This document shows positions 8,152 to 16,878 of a DNA stretch of 64,000 nt, piece after piece. The stretch spans positions 207,571 to 271,570 of the forward strand of contig JAISBE010000003.1 of assembly GCA_031266365.1 (NCBI GenBank). Direction: 5' to 3'. This stretch comes from Oscillospiraceae bacterium (lineage in GTDB: Bacteria; Bacillota; Clostridia; Oscillospirales; Acutalibacteraceae). The notes below the pieces were generated by a model. It made no database searches. It was not told the DNA's origin and saw only the letters and a list, made by a program, of their open reading frames with translations. Both the position numbers and the translations under genes were made by a program. The stretch's first letter is position 1; each line of letters opens with the position of its first letter.

Positions 8152-10404
8152 TTAAGTTTCCATAAGCGTATGATATAGGCCGGAATAGCGTTTAGTTTTT
8201 TTATCATTTTCCACCATTTTAGCAACAATATCTCTAATACCTACTAAAATCAACATAGATTTAGCCCTCGTTACTGCGGTATATAGAAGATTTCTAAAAT
8301 ATAGCTGAGGGGGGCCGTGAAAGATTGGTATTATTACCGCTTCAAATTCACTTCCTTGGCTTTTGTGAATTGTGATTGAATAAGCGAGTTCCAGATCGAT
8401 AGCGTTATCGATATCGTAAAGCGCTTGTTTGTCATCAAATTTTACGCTAAAACTATTATTTTGTTTATCAATTTTAGTGAGAATGCCGATATCGCCATTA
8501 AAAACCCCTTGAGAGTTGCTGCCATCTGAGCGCACGAAGGGAATATCATAGTTATTTCGTGTCTGCATTACTTTATCACCTTCACGCAGGGTTATTTCAC
8601 CGATATTGATCTCTTTTTTGTATTCTTTATTTGGGTTAGCCCAACTAAAACGGTGTTCTTGGGTTGCAGCTTTTGAAGAAGGATTTAAAACTTGTTGCAG
8701 CTCTTTATTTAGTTCATTTGTGCCGAGAGGTCCTTTTCTCCCTGGGCAAAGAACCTGTATGTCAAAAAGAGGGGAGTAGGCGTAAGTTTTGGGTAAACGG
8801 TTGCAGCAAAGGTCTAAAACTGTGTTAATAATATGCTTGCTGTCCTGCATTTCCAAGAAAAAAAAGTCGTTGTTTCGAATAGCTAATTCTGGCATAATTC
8901 CGTTGACGATACGGTGCGCATTTGTGATAATTAAACTTTTTAGTGATTGCCTGAAAATTTCGTTTAAATGTATAGTTGGTACTTTCGCAGAGTGGATTAT
9001 GTCTCCTAAGATATTACCAGCTCCAACGGATGGCAGTTGATTTTCATCTCCTACCATAATTAGCCGGCAACTGAGAGGCAAAGAGCGCAGTATTGCATCG
9101 AACATGAAAGAGTCTACCATGGAAAATTCGTCCAAAATCAAGGTGTCGCACTTTAGAAGGTTTTTTTCATTGCGTCTGAATACCTGTTTATTTTCAGGAT
9201 TCCACTCAACCTCTAAAAGCCTGTGGATGGTTTTGGCTTCTTCGCCTGTCACTTCAGTCATTCTTTGTGCGGCCCTGCCTGTTGGAGCAGCTAAATATAT
9301 CTTTTCGCCCTTTTGCTTCAATATCTTAATTATGGCGTTTAAAGTGGTGGTTTTTCCTGTCCCGGGCCCTCCTGTGAGGACCAATAGGCCTTTATTCAAT
9401 GCGGATTCTATAGCTTCTTTTTGCCTGGCAGCATATTTTATGCCTTCGCTGTTCTCTATGTTTTCTATAAGGCTTTTTATCCCTATAATGCTCTGGGCAG
9501 GAAATTTTAGCATCATAGCGAGTCTTTGTGCGGCATAAGATTCGCAGTGATAGAGCTCTGGTAAAAAAGCGAACTCTTTCTCTTGAAATATTTGAAATAT
9601 CAAACTGCCTTCTAGTTTTAAGCTCTCTAAAGTGGACGCGACCTCTTTGGCAGTTGTGCCAATAAATTTTGCGCATGCATCCGTTAATTTATCTATCGGC
9701 AAACAGGTATGTCCGCCGCTTTTTACGTTATGCAAAATTAAATGAAATATACCTGCACGAATTCTAAAAAGATCGTTAAAAGGCCTCTTCATAGAAAATG
9801 ATATGCTGTCGGCTAGTCCAAAATCCAAGAATATGGGGTCTTCGCATAAACGGTAAGGGTTTTCGTTTATGATATCCAAAGTTTGGTTACCCCATTGCCC
9901 AAAAGCGAGTATTGCCTCTTTTGGCGTTATTTTGTATTTGGAAAGGTGGGCTATTACTTCTCTCAATCCAAAAACCGCTTTGAACTCTTCGGCGATTTTT
10001 TGTGCTTTTGATTTTGTAATTCCTTTAATTAATGATAATTTTTCTGGTTCATTTTCGATGACTTCAAGTGTTCTATCGCCAAACTTTTGCACCAATTTTT
10101 CAGCAAAAACAGGACCTATACCTTTTATCGCTCCTGATGATAAATATTTTAAAATAGCCGTTTCTGTGCTAGGCATCAGGCACTCAAAACTCTTCACATC
10201 GAACTGTCTTCCGAATGTTGCGTGATTCTTCCAATTTCCAGTGAGTTTTAGCTCTTCGCCTATGCTCACTCCAGGAATAGACCCAACAGCAGTTATTGTT
10301 TTATCTTCAGATTGTATCTCAAGAACGGTATATCCGTTTTTTTCATTTCTATAAATAACCTTTTCCACCGTTCCGCTGAGTTCAAAAGGAGGTGTTTGTG
10401 TCAT
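8152..10404 (-). CDS. recD2: ATP-dependent RecD2-type DNA helicase
   Basis: RecD2 is a 5'-3' SF1B helicase that works without RecBC, in repair and replication-fork upkeep. The protein has 750 residues. An N-terminal OB-like region begins GTVEKVIYRNEKNGYT. Helix-hairpin-helix repeats follow at about 90-200 (GIGPVFAEKLVQKFG). Walker A GGPGTGKTTT is at about 343, Walker B is LDEFSMVD, and the C-terminal helicase part ends with YSITIHKSQGSEF and TAVTRAKSMLILVG. The ATG at 10404 has AGAAAGG nine bases upstream. It is followed by comF and preceded closely by thiT. It is complete and ordinary. Confidence 0.95.
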   Translation of the reverse strand: MTQTPPFELSGTVEKVIYRNEKNGYTVLEIQSEDKTITAVGSIPGVSIGEELKLTGNWKNHATFGRQFDVKSFECLMPSTETAILKYLSSGAIKGIGPVFAEKLVQKFGDRTLEVIENEPEKLSLIKGITKSKAQKIAEEFKAVFGLREVIAHLSKYKITPKEAILAFGQWGNQTLDIINENPYRLCEDPIFLDFGLADSISFSMKRPFNDLFRIRAGIFHLILHNVKSGGHTCLPIDKLTDACAKFIGTTAKEVASTLESLKLEGSLIFQIFQEKEFAFLPELYHCESYAAQRLAMMLKFPAQSIIGIKSLIENIENSEGIKYAARQKEAIESALNKGLLVLTGGPGTGKTTTLNAIIKILKQKGEKIYLAAPTGRAAQRMTEVTGEEAKTIHRLLEVEWNPENKQVFRRNEKNLLKCDTLILDEFSMVDSFMFDAILRSLPLSCRLIMVGDENQLPSVGAGNILGDIIHSAKVPTIHLNEIFRQSLKSLIITNAHRIVNGIMPELAIRNNDFFFLEMQDSKHIINTVLDLCCNRLPKTYAYSPLFDIQVLCPGRKGPLGTNELNKELQQVLNPSSKAATQEHRFSWANPNKEYKKEINIGEITLREGDKVMQTRNNYDIPFVRSDGSNSQGVFNGDIGILTKIDKQNNSFSVKFDDKQALYDIDNAIDLELAYSITIHKSQGSEFEAVIIPIFHGPPQLYFRNLLYTAVTRAKSMLILVGIRDIVAKMVENDKKTKRYSGLYHTLMET

Positions 10405-10425
10405 AGTTTTTGCCTTTCTGCCATT

Positions 10426-10962
10426 TTATTTTATTAAAAATATACTTTTGGCGTATTTTTTGAGAAAAAAGATAGCAAATACGGTTACTGTGAATTCTGG
10501 AAAAAGGTAGCTGGCGTTATAAGTTAAGGAATATAGCCAAATATTTTTTATTTGATTTACGGGAGCGCAATCGGAAAAAATTACAACTCCACTCAACACG
10601 TGCGTGACAAATCTTGCAAAACACCCTAAAGATGTACCAAAGATAATTCGGAAAAATATTCCTTTTTCTGAGTCTATTTTTGACCTTTTGAATAGCCCTG
10701 CAAGACCAACAACCCCGTATGCTAGTATGTAGTCCAGTATTGCAGATAGAGGGTGAAAAATTTCTGCAAAAAATAGCTTAATGGTTCCGGTGATTGCTCC
10801 AGTATATATGCCGGCTAAGCAACCGCGTCTAAAGGAAATTACAATTATCGGTACCATAATTAGTGAAATGCTGCCACTTTGATGCATTTTTATTTTTATT
10901 AGGCTTAAAATAAATGATAATGCAGACATTACTGAAATTTCTGTTAAATAGTGTCTTTTCAA
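10426..10962 (-). CDS. thiT: Thiamine ECF transporter S-component ThiT-like (YuaJ family)
   Basis: This is a small, very hydrophobic protein of 178 residues with about six membrane segments. The block SGSISLIMVPIIVISFRRG, then GIYTGAITGTIKL and HPLSAILDYILAYGVVGLAG, matches the thiamine-binding family pattern (G-S-x-S-L, H-P-x-x-x-L-L-D-Y). It would bind thiamine outside and use a shared EcfT-EcfA module, of which EcfT is in this window. The start is TTG 10962, with AGGAG ten bases upstream. No TPP riboswitch (CUGAGA box) was seen in the short leader. It sits 21 bases upstream of recD2 on the same strand, so co-transcription is likely. Confidence 0.8.
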   Translation of the reverse strand: MKRHYLTEISVMSALSFILSLIKIKMHQSGSISLIMVPIIVISFRRGCLAGIYTGAITGTIKLFFAEIFHPLSAILDYILAYGVVGLAGLFKRSKIDSEKGIFFRIIFGTSLGCFARFVTHVLSGVVIFSDCAPVNQIKNIWLYSLTYNASYLFPEFTVTVFAIFFLKKYAKSIFLIK

Positions 10963-11026
10963 AACATTTTTCTCCTGAAATAATTGTTAACGGAAGACAG
11001 TATGCTAATTTTGCTAGAAATTATAT

Positions 11027-11734
11027 CTAAATTTTTAAATTATTAAGCGTTAATTCATAGCTTTTTATTGCATACATATCTTTAATTTTTAGATTTTTAA
11101 AATTGTTATTTTTATCTATTAATTCCATAAATTTTTCTAAAAAATATGGATTTCTAACCAATATTGGACCAATTAAGTGTGTCCCAAAAAAGTTAAAATG
11201 ACGAACGCCTTCAAAAGAGCTATTTGGAAAATCTCCTGGGCCCACTTTTACTTTAAATAGATGGTTATCTATGTCTCGGATTTCACTGCACTTATTTATA
11301 AAGCCTACTAAAGGTTTTCTGCAAAATTCTGTTTCATATATGCCATTTTCAGCAATTCTTTTGTCATTGTGTTCTATTGTATCAAATTTTAAGATGGAAA
11401 GGCCATCAAAAATTTCCCCACTGGCCGAATGAATTTTTGAGCCAAAAATTTCAAAAGAGTTACCTGTTGCTAAAAAAGGTGTGCCTCGTTCTATTGTCTT
11501 TAAAATTTCCTCTTTATAATTTTTTAGGTCATGAAGAGCTATTTTTTGGTTTCTTTCCGTGCCGGAGCCTATGTAAATGAAGTCGTATTCAAAAAAGATG
11601 ATTTTTTCTTTTAGGCTCTTTTTTTCCAAAATCACATTAACTCCGCACTTTTTTAAATGATGACACAATATAAGAACGTTGCCAATATCTCCATACAGAT
11701 TCATAAAATCGTGATATAGATGCAAAATCTTCAT
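11027..11734 (-). CDS. GatD-like class I glutamine amidotransferase homologue without catalytic Cys and His
   Basis: GatD with MurT amidates the D-glutamate of lipid II in Gram-positive bacteria. The protein (235 residues) has the GatD shape: LYGDIGNVLIL near residue 14, a nucleophile-elbow region and GTHLIGPILVRNP near the end. In active GatD the elbow reads like LAICGGYQLLG, but here it is FLATGNSFEIFG, so glycine replaces the cysteine. In the last motif the histidine of YLHGP is isoleucine (LIGP). It is therefore predicted to be unable to hydrolyse glutamine. I recall similar TGN-type proteins as a separate clostridial branch, so this may be a family trait rather than decay. The ATG at 11734 has GAGGAGG six bases upstream. 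It follows murT by 45 bases. Confidence 0.8.
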   Translation of the reverse strand: MKILHLYHDFMNLYGDIGNVLILCHHLKKCGVNVILEKKSLKEKIIFFEYDFIYIGSGTERNQKIALHDLKNYKEEILKTIERGTPFLATGNSFEIFGSKIHSASGEIFDGLSILKFDTIEHNDKRIAENGIYETEFCRKPLVGFINKCSEIRDIDNHLFKVKVGPGDFPNSSFEGVRHFNFFGTHLIGPILVRNPYFLEKFMELIDKNNNFKNLKIKDMYAIKSYELTLNNLKI

Positions 11735-11779
11735 GTGCGGCCTCCTCTGAAAAGTGGGGTAGAGGATAATAAATGTAAT

Positions 11780-13144
11780 TTATATAACTTTAACTTTAGA
11801 AAGAAATTTATCTTTATCTGAAAAGCAGGTGATGACATAAATTTCGCCTTCAGCTCCAGTTTTTAAATGAGATATACAGTCAGCGATAACTGGGATTATG
11901 GCTATTTTATCGGTTGAGATGCTGGTGACAGAAAAGCGAACCGCAAGATCGTTGCAATAACGACCTGATAATACTATTTTTTTAATTTGCTTGTGATTGA
12001 GAAATTCAAAATCCGCATCCCAAAACCAGGATATATCGTTTTGGTTGTACCTACGGCTTATTTTATCCACAATAATCACAACCGTGCAGATTTGTTTTTT
12101 CGCTAGAGCCAGCACGGTTTGTATTGACTGGGTGTAAGATCCGTAATTGTCGTGCTTTGAAATCAACAAAGTGCCGATGTGTGTACCTAAACGAAATTTC
12201 ACAACTCTGCCTGTTTTAGGTGTGAATTTTTTTATGCTGTCCACAATCTTTTCCATAGGTATGCCAATTAAATTTGTTAAAGCACAGGCTGTTAACACGT
12301 TGTATATATACCCTATACTTGGAAATGTGACCGGCAATTTATAGTTTGAGTCGCTGGATTCTGGTTTTTCACTGTGTGCGTGCGTATCTATAATTACATA
12401 ATCGTCGTCAAAATTCACATAAGTAGCAGTGTAGTCGGCTTCGTTTTTTTTGAGGACGCAATTTTCGCAAGAATATTTACCCCAGCCTGCATAGTGGTAT
12501 GTATCGTAGTTAAGGTGGGTTTTGCAATGCGGGCAAAGAGCGGCATCGTTAAATAAACTAGTAAATTCTGGAGTTGTTGTTGGCAGAAGATTTGCCCCGA
12601 AATATACTATTTTTTCAAAATTTAGTCCAAAAGAGGAAACAAATGGGTCATCTGCATTTAAAATTAAAGTCATCCCATTTTTAATGCTGTCTTTAACGCA
12701 TTTATAAACAAATTCGGTATGCCCATTTCTTGGCATCTGGTCTCGGCATAGATTTGTTATTGCATAATGAGTTGGGTTAAAATGGCCGAAAGTATGTTTT
12801 GCATAGCGCTCATCTGTTTCTAAAAGAAGAATTTCGCTGCGCATATTGCCTTTAAGATCGCAATCTGATAAAGCAAAAGTAGCCACACCGGCCGTTAAAT
12901 TAGATTCTTTGTTATAAATAACTTTTTTGCCGCTATCTGTTAAAATATGGGCTATTAGTTCCACAGTTGAGGTTTTACCATTGCTGCCGGTTACAGCTAA
13001 AATATGCTTTGGCATCTTGATCTTTTTTAGAATATGTGGATCAATTTTGAGAGCAATTTTTCCGGGAAAACTTGTTCCTTTTCCAAAAAATCGTCCCAAA
13101 AACTTCAAAAATTTACACAATAAAATAGTTATTAATACTTTCAA
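11780..13144 (-). CDS. murT: MurT-like lipid II amidation ligase (Mur ligase middle domain + DUF1727)
   Basis: MurT is the Mur-ligase-like ATPase partner of GatD. The protein of 454 residues has a short hydrophobic start and the P-loop VTGSNGKTSTVELI at about 51. The central Mur ligase block LLLETDERY is followed by a four-cysteine zinc ribbon (CPHCKTH ... CENCVLK), typical of MurT. A C-terminal DUF1727 region ends with VITCFSDKDKFLSKV. The start is TTG 13144, with GGGAGAG upstream at long spacing. Its own ATP site looks intact, while the paired GatD-like protein lacks its catalytic residues. The pair may then use free ammonia or do another ligation; this is not decided by sequence. Confidence 0.88.
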   Translation of the reverse strand: MKVLITILLCKFLKFLGRFFGKGTSFPGKIALKIDPHILKKIKMPKHILAVTGSNGKTSTVELIAHILTDSGKKVIYNKESNLTAGVATFALSDCDLKGNMRSEILLLETDERYAKHTFGHFNPTHYAITNLCRDQMPRNGHTEFVYKCVKDSIKNGMTLILNADDPFVSSFGLNFEKIVYFGANLLPTTTPEFTSLFNDAALCPHCKTHLNYDTYHYAGWGKYSCENCVLKKNEADYTATYVNFDDDYVIIDTHAHSEKPESSDSNYKLPVTFPSIGYIYNVLTACALTNLIGIPMEKIVDSIKKFTPKTGRVVKFRLGTHIGTLLISKHDNYGSYTQSIQTVLALAKKQICTVVIIVDKISRRYNQNDISWFWDADFEFLNHKQIKKIVLSGRYCNDLAVRFSVTSISTDKIAIIPVIADCISHLKTGAEGEIYVITCFSDKDKFLSKVKVI

Positions 13145-13328
13145 GCTTTTTTCTATCTCTCCCGAAATTTATTCAATCCGAAATATTCAAAATGATCATA
13201 ATATAAGAATACTATTAAAAAATCTAAAAATCAAATATATAATTCAATTATAAAAATTTTTCGTTCAGTTAAGGCAATATCAATTTAACAAACAAAGTAG
13301 CATATATTAGTTTATAAAAGAAGTTTTT

Positions 13329-13359
13329 AAATAAAATCCACCTTATAAACAAGGAGGAT
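13329..13359 (-). terminator. Rho-independent terminator of the repeat-protein array
   Basis: On the minus strand, ATCC-t-CCTT pairs with AAGG-t-GGAT around a six-base loop and is followed by TTTATTT. It lies 31 bases after the TAA at 13390, not directly after the TAG at 13498. This suggests the original reading frame ended at 13390. Confidence 0.6.
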
Positions 13360-13389
13360 AAATATTCCCAAACTATTATTCAAGTGACA

Positions 13390-14758
13390 TTATTGAAGAT
13401 TATCCAATAAATCCCAAAAACTGTCCTGCTGTCCTCGCTCTGCATCAGGCCGATTGGGGGGTGACTTGCTGAAGTTTCTATCGCCGAGACGGTATTCCTA
13501 GGTCCACTGGTAAAGGTTGAGGTAGCTGCCGATATTTGGCACATGGGTCATACCCTGGGGGCCATCTGCAGCCGGTCCGGCGTCAGGCAGAAATCCAAAA
13601 TTAGTAGGCGGTACGCCGGGTTGAACAAAAGGAACCGGAGCCTGTCCATATAGGGTACGTGGATCATACCCTGGGCCATCTGCGGCTGGTCTGGCGCCAG
13701 CCGGAAATCCAAAATTAGTAGGAGGATATTCCTGGTAGGCTCGTACTGCATGCTCGGGAGGGCCGGGCCACATATCGACAGGGGAACCGGGGCTCCCAAA
13801 TACTAGACGTTGTTGCGTATCTTCATCCGTAGCTGCCGCAGCGTATCGTCGCGGATCATACGCTGGGCCATCCGCGGCTGGCCTGGCGCCAGCCATAAAT
13901 CCAAAATTAGTAGGAGGATATTCCTGGTAGGCTCGTACTGCATGCTCGGGAGGGCCGGGCCACATATCGACAGGGGAACCGGGGCTCCCAAATACTTGAC
14001 TTTGTTGTGTATCTTCACCCGTAGCTGCCGCAGCGTATCGTCGCGGATCGTACATTGGGCCATCTGCGGCTGGCCTAGCGCCAGCCATAAATCCAAAATC
14101 AATAGGCGAATGCACCGGGCAGGCTCGTACTGCATGTTCGGGAGGGCCGGGCCACATATCGACAGGGGAACCGGGGCTCCCAAATACTTGACTTTGTTGT
14201 GTATCTTCACCCGTAGAGTCGGCTTGTGGTGGCTGCGACATGCGCTCTGCTAGCTCTTTCGTAATATGCAGTGACCAGTGTCTCAGTTCAGCAAATGTCG
14301 ATTCAGGCACGGCTAATCTCTCACAAAGGTCCTTGCGGTAGACCTTTGTATCGCAGGTAACTAGCCCTAATTTTGCTAAGTAACCGTTGATGGAAGATTT
14401 ACTATAGCCTGTGGCTGTACGCATTGCATGGTTTTTAATGTAAACTGCTCCGTTGGGCAATTTAATTATGTACAGTAGCGTGTAAAGAGGTATTGGGCGC
14501 CCAAATTCATCAAGAACGCCTCTCTCTTGTATTTCTTGGTTGAAGCTTTGGTGTATTTGAAATATGTAAGCAAATTTGCCCTTTCCTTCCCCTCTACCAG
14601 GCCTTAATGTCTCAGGATGCCATTTCCTGTTGCCTTGCATTTAATTCCGTCTGCACGAAGGGGTCAGCAAAAACTGTAACCACAAAACTGAGAAGCAAGG
14701 ATGCGCTTAAAGTTAAACTCATTAGTAAGTTTTTAAATTTTAGGCGTTTAAATTTCAT
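13390..14758 (-). pseudogene. Secreted proline-rich repeat protein A, frameshifted after the signal peptide and with an internal TAG
   Basis: The gene has no named function and is the most 5'-shifted copy of a three-copy family. From ATG 14758 (GGAGGAA upstream) it encodes a signal peptide nearly identical to copies B and C, but that frame stops at 14612. The body is open in another frame (13498-14640, 380 codons). One extra base near AACAGG at about 14625 would explain this. The body has an N-terminal domain (GVLDEFGRPIPL ... SKSSINGYLAKLGL ... LRHW) shared with copies B and C. Three 64-residue repeats rich in Pro, Gly and Ala follow. A TAG at 13498-13500 interrupts the frame, which then continues 35 codons to TAA 13390 and ends in an acidic aromatic tail (DSFWDLLDNLQ). 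GC content is well above the neighbouring core genes. Confidence 0.7.
13636..14211 (-). repeat. Three tandem 192-base repeats inside repeat protein A
   Basis: Three in-frame copies of a 64-codon unit (about 14020-14211, 13828-14019 and 13636-13827) start with GEDTQQ and contain GSPGSPVDMWPGPPEHAVRA, FGF.AGARPAADGP and YDPRRYAAAAT. The third copy runs into a different unit, YDPRTLYGQAPVPF, that copy C also carries. The copies are nearly identical over long stretches at DNA level, which points to recent unequal crossing-over. Confidence 0.9.
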
Positions 14759-14815
14759 GCATATTTCCTCCAATTAATATATTGTTCGACTATTTTCGCA
14801 GTAGCGCTATATATT

Positions 14816-14843
14816 ATTATACACTAAAATATTTAATATACAA
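14816..14843 (-). promoter_or_regulatory. Promoter of repeat protein A
   Basis: TTGTAT at 14838-14843 and TATAAT at 14816-14821 are spaced by 16 bases on the minus strand, about 60 bases before the ribosome site. The same arrangement stands before copy B. Confidence 0.7.
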
Positions 14844-14884
14844 TAATGAAGAAGGAAACTTTTCGGTTTTTTAATTATATAATT

Positions 14885-15000
14885 TCAACTAAATTATGCT
14901 CGTGAAGCCTTAAAGGAGAGGTGATTTTTAACATGCTCTGCGATTGAAAAATCAAGCTCCGTGTCGATGTCAATTAGCGCGGAACTATTATTGCAAAATT
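14885..15000 (-). pseudogene. neuA 3'-end remnant, first duplicate
   Basis: The minus strand here still encodes IDIDTELDFSIAEHVKN, identical to the last part of neuA (16879-17589). A different tail follows (HLSFKASRA, then TAA at 14894). Upstream of these codons the match fades near 14975-15000. It is a leftover of the tandem duplication that carried the end of neuA together with the promoter and start of the secreted gene. Confidence 0.85.
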
Positions 15001-15005
15001 TTCAT

Positions 15006-15608
15006 TCAGTTGAAATCATCAAGGTCATAAGCAGGTTCCTGGGCTGGATTCCAGAGATGTTCGAGGTCTGCGCCAGGCCATTTAACAGGCATATATGTCG
15101 TTATGGCCATTGGCTTACGCACGGTCCATTTTGTTATTGGATCATTTGGGATATTAAACGCTATTGTTGCTTTTGCAAGGGCGTGAATGGGGAGATGTAT
15201 AGATTCTTTGGTGTATCCTATTAATTTAAAAGCCTTGTTGACTGCAGCTTTAGAGGATTGTAAAAATCTGGCCAATCGATGGACGCTAACTAACAAAATT
15301 CCATCGCGCCATTCGATCAAGGGTACGATATTCCAAGGACTTTCTAACCGTCCGTTTGCGTCGTAGACACCACCTCTTGCTATGATCTCGACGCATAAGA
15401 TGGTGGTTAGATCTATTTGGGCACGAAAGCGTGGCGCCTTATGCTTTAGTATTTTCAATCCAAAATTGCATATTTTCTGTTGCCTTGCATTTAATTCCGC
15501 ATGCACGAAGGGGTCAGCAAAAACTGTAACCCCAAAACTGAGAAGCAAGGATGCGCTTAAAGTTAAACTCATTAGTAAGTTTTTAAATTTTAGGCGTTTA
15601 AATTTCAT
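15006..15608 (-). CDS. Secreted protein B of the tandem array (no proline-rich repeats)
   Basis: Unknown function, 200 residues. The ATG at 15608 follows GGAGGAA by six bases. It opens a signal peptide (KFKRLKFKNLLMSL..., cleavage likely after VFA-DP) that matches copies A and C almost base for base. The mature part holds the shared array domain: GGVYDANGRLE, a middle segment with WRDGILLVSVHRLARFLQ, then SKAAVNKAFKLIGY. It lacks the Pro/Gly repeats and ends in an acidic tail (AYDLDDFN), comparable to the acidic tails of A and C. The intact frame here shows what copy A looked like before its frameshift. Export by Sec is likely; an effector role is only inference. Confidence 0.75.
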   Translation of the reverse strand: MKFKRLKFKNLLMSLTLSASLLLSFGVTVFADPFVHAELNARQQKICNFGLKILKHKAPRFRAQIDLTTILCVEIIARGGVYDANGRLESPWNIVPLIEWRDGILLVSVHRLARFLQSSKAAVNKAFKLIGYTKESIHLPIHALAKATIAFNIPNDPITKWTVRKPMAITTYMPVKWPGADLEHLWNPAQEPAYDLDDFN

Positions 15609-15665
15609 GCATATTTCCTCCAATTAATGTATTGCTCGACTATTTTCGCAATCGAACTATATATT

Positions 15666-15693
15666 ATTATATGCTAAAATATTTAATATACAA
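15666..15693 (-). promoter_or_regulatory. Promoter of secreted protein B
   Basis: TTGTAT (15688-15693) and TATAAT (15666-15671) with 16-base spacing on the minus strand match the promoter of copy A. The leader between promoter and start is also nearly the same. Confidence 0.7.
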
Positions 15694-15737
15694 TAACGAA
15701 GAAGGAAACTTTTCGGTTCTTTAATTATATAATTTTA

Positions 15738-15862
15738 ACTAAATTACGTTCATGAAGCCCTAAAGGAGGGGGTGATTTTTAACATGCTCTGCGATTGAAA
15801 AATCAAGCTCCGTGTCGATGGCAACCAACACGGAGCTATTATTGCAAAATTTTTATTCAGCG
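15738..15862 (-). pseudogene. neuA 3'-end remnant, second duplicate
   Basis: The minus strand encodes AIDTELDFSIAEHVKN as in neuA, then goes out of frame (NHPLL, stop). The homology covers the neuA end and its downstream leader. It marks the second boundary of the tandem duplication between secreted genes B and C. Confidence 0.85.
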
Positions 15863-15875
15863 GTGCTATTAAAAA

Positions 15876-16748
15876 TCACAAGGTAAACTCAAAGTCAAAG
15901 GGATCTAACTTCCCAAAGTCCCAGTTATCAGCTTCAGCTGGCGGTTGATCGACAGGAGAGCCAGGGCTCCCAAATACTTGATGCTGTTGCATATCTTCAC
16001 CCGTAGCTGCCGCAGCGTATCGTTGTGGATCATACTCTGGGCCATCTGCGGCCGGTCCAGCGTCAGGCAGAAATTCAAAATTAGTAGGCAGTACACCGGG
16101 TTGAGCAAAAGGAACCGGAGCCTGTCCATATAGGGTACGTGGATCGTACCCAGGGCCATCTGCGGCTGGTCCGGAGCCAGGCAGAAATCCAAAATTAGTA
16201 GGCAGTACGCCGGGTTGAGCAAAAGGAACCGGAGCCTGTCCATGTAGGGTACGTGGATCGTATAGCGTGCGAACCTGCCAGTGCCGTAAATATTCGTGCG
16301 AAAGACGGCGTATTCCTAATAATCTGCACAACACCGCCTCATAGTCGCCATACACACTTATAGAAAAATAACGTAATCTAGCGAAGTTACCGTTTATAGC
16401 TGATTTACAGCAGTTTAAAGCTTTACTCGCTCTGTGTGTATGCCAAAAAAATCCAGCCCTAAATGGCACACAGAACGCTAGTCGATGGAAAGGTATAACT
16501 TCCCCATTGGGACCATAAACACCGTCTTTTATTGTGGCATGAACCTGGGGTAACTCTTCCAGCATTTGTCGAAAATGTTCGTCACGCTTGTTTCTGCCAG
16601 CTCGTTTACTTAAGTTATAAAATAATTTTTGGTAGACAGGATATAGGAGAGGGTCAGCAAAAACTGGAGCCTCAAAACTGAAAAGAATGGATGCGCTTAA
16701 AGTTAAACTCATTAGTAAGTTTTTAAATTTGAGGCGTTTAAATTTCAT
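15876..16748 (-). CDS. Secreted proline-rich repeat protein C of the tandem array
   Basis: Unknown function, 290 residues. The ATG at 16748 sits six bases after GGAGGAA, and the signal peptide equals that of A and B. The shared domain follows (DGVYGPNGEVIPF ... KSAINGNFARLRY ... EYLRHWQV). Two 38-residue repeats come next (YDPRTL.GQAPVPFAQPGV and FLP...GPAADGP), then a piece of the 64-residue unit of copy A (RYAAAATGEDMQQ, VFGSPGSPVD). The acidic tail DNWDFGKLDPFDFEFTL closes it. The mixture of repeat types shows exchange between A and C. It lies 130 bases behind neuA on the same strand and is probably the array's ancestral position. Confidence 0.75.
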   Translation of the reverse strand: MKFKRLKFKNLLMSLTLSASILFSFEAPVFADPLLYPVYQKLFYNLSKRAGRNKRDEHFRQMLEELPQVHATIKDGVYGPNGEVIPFHRLAFCVPFRAGFFWHTHRASKALNCCKSAINGNFARLRYFSISVYGDYEAVLCRLLGIRRLSHEYLRHWQVRTLYDPRTLHGQAPVPFAQPGVLPTNFGFLPGSGPAADGPGYDPRTLYGQAPVPFAQPGVLPTNFEFLPDAGPAADGPEYDPQRYAAAATGEDMQQHQVFGSPGSPVDQPPAEADNWDFGKLDPFDFEFTL

Positions 16749-16878
16749 GTATATTTCCTCCAATTATAATATATTATTCAATTATTTCAGATATATAACT
16801 TTATTATATGCTGAAATATATGATACATATATAATAAAAAGGAAATTTTTTTTAATGATAGAAATTTATTTAACTAAA

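Noticed and set aside
13548-14253. Long alternative-frame ORFs on both strands inside the array A repeats
   Set aside because: They arise from GC-rich 192-base repeats, have no ribosome site and no signal; the signal-bearing frame family is supported by copies B and C.
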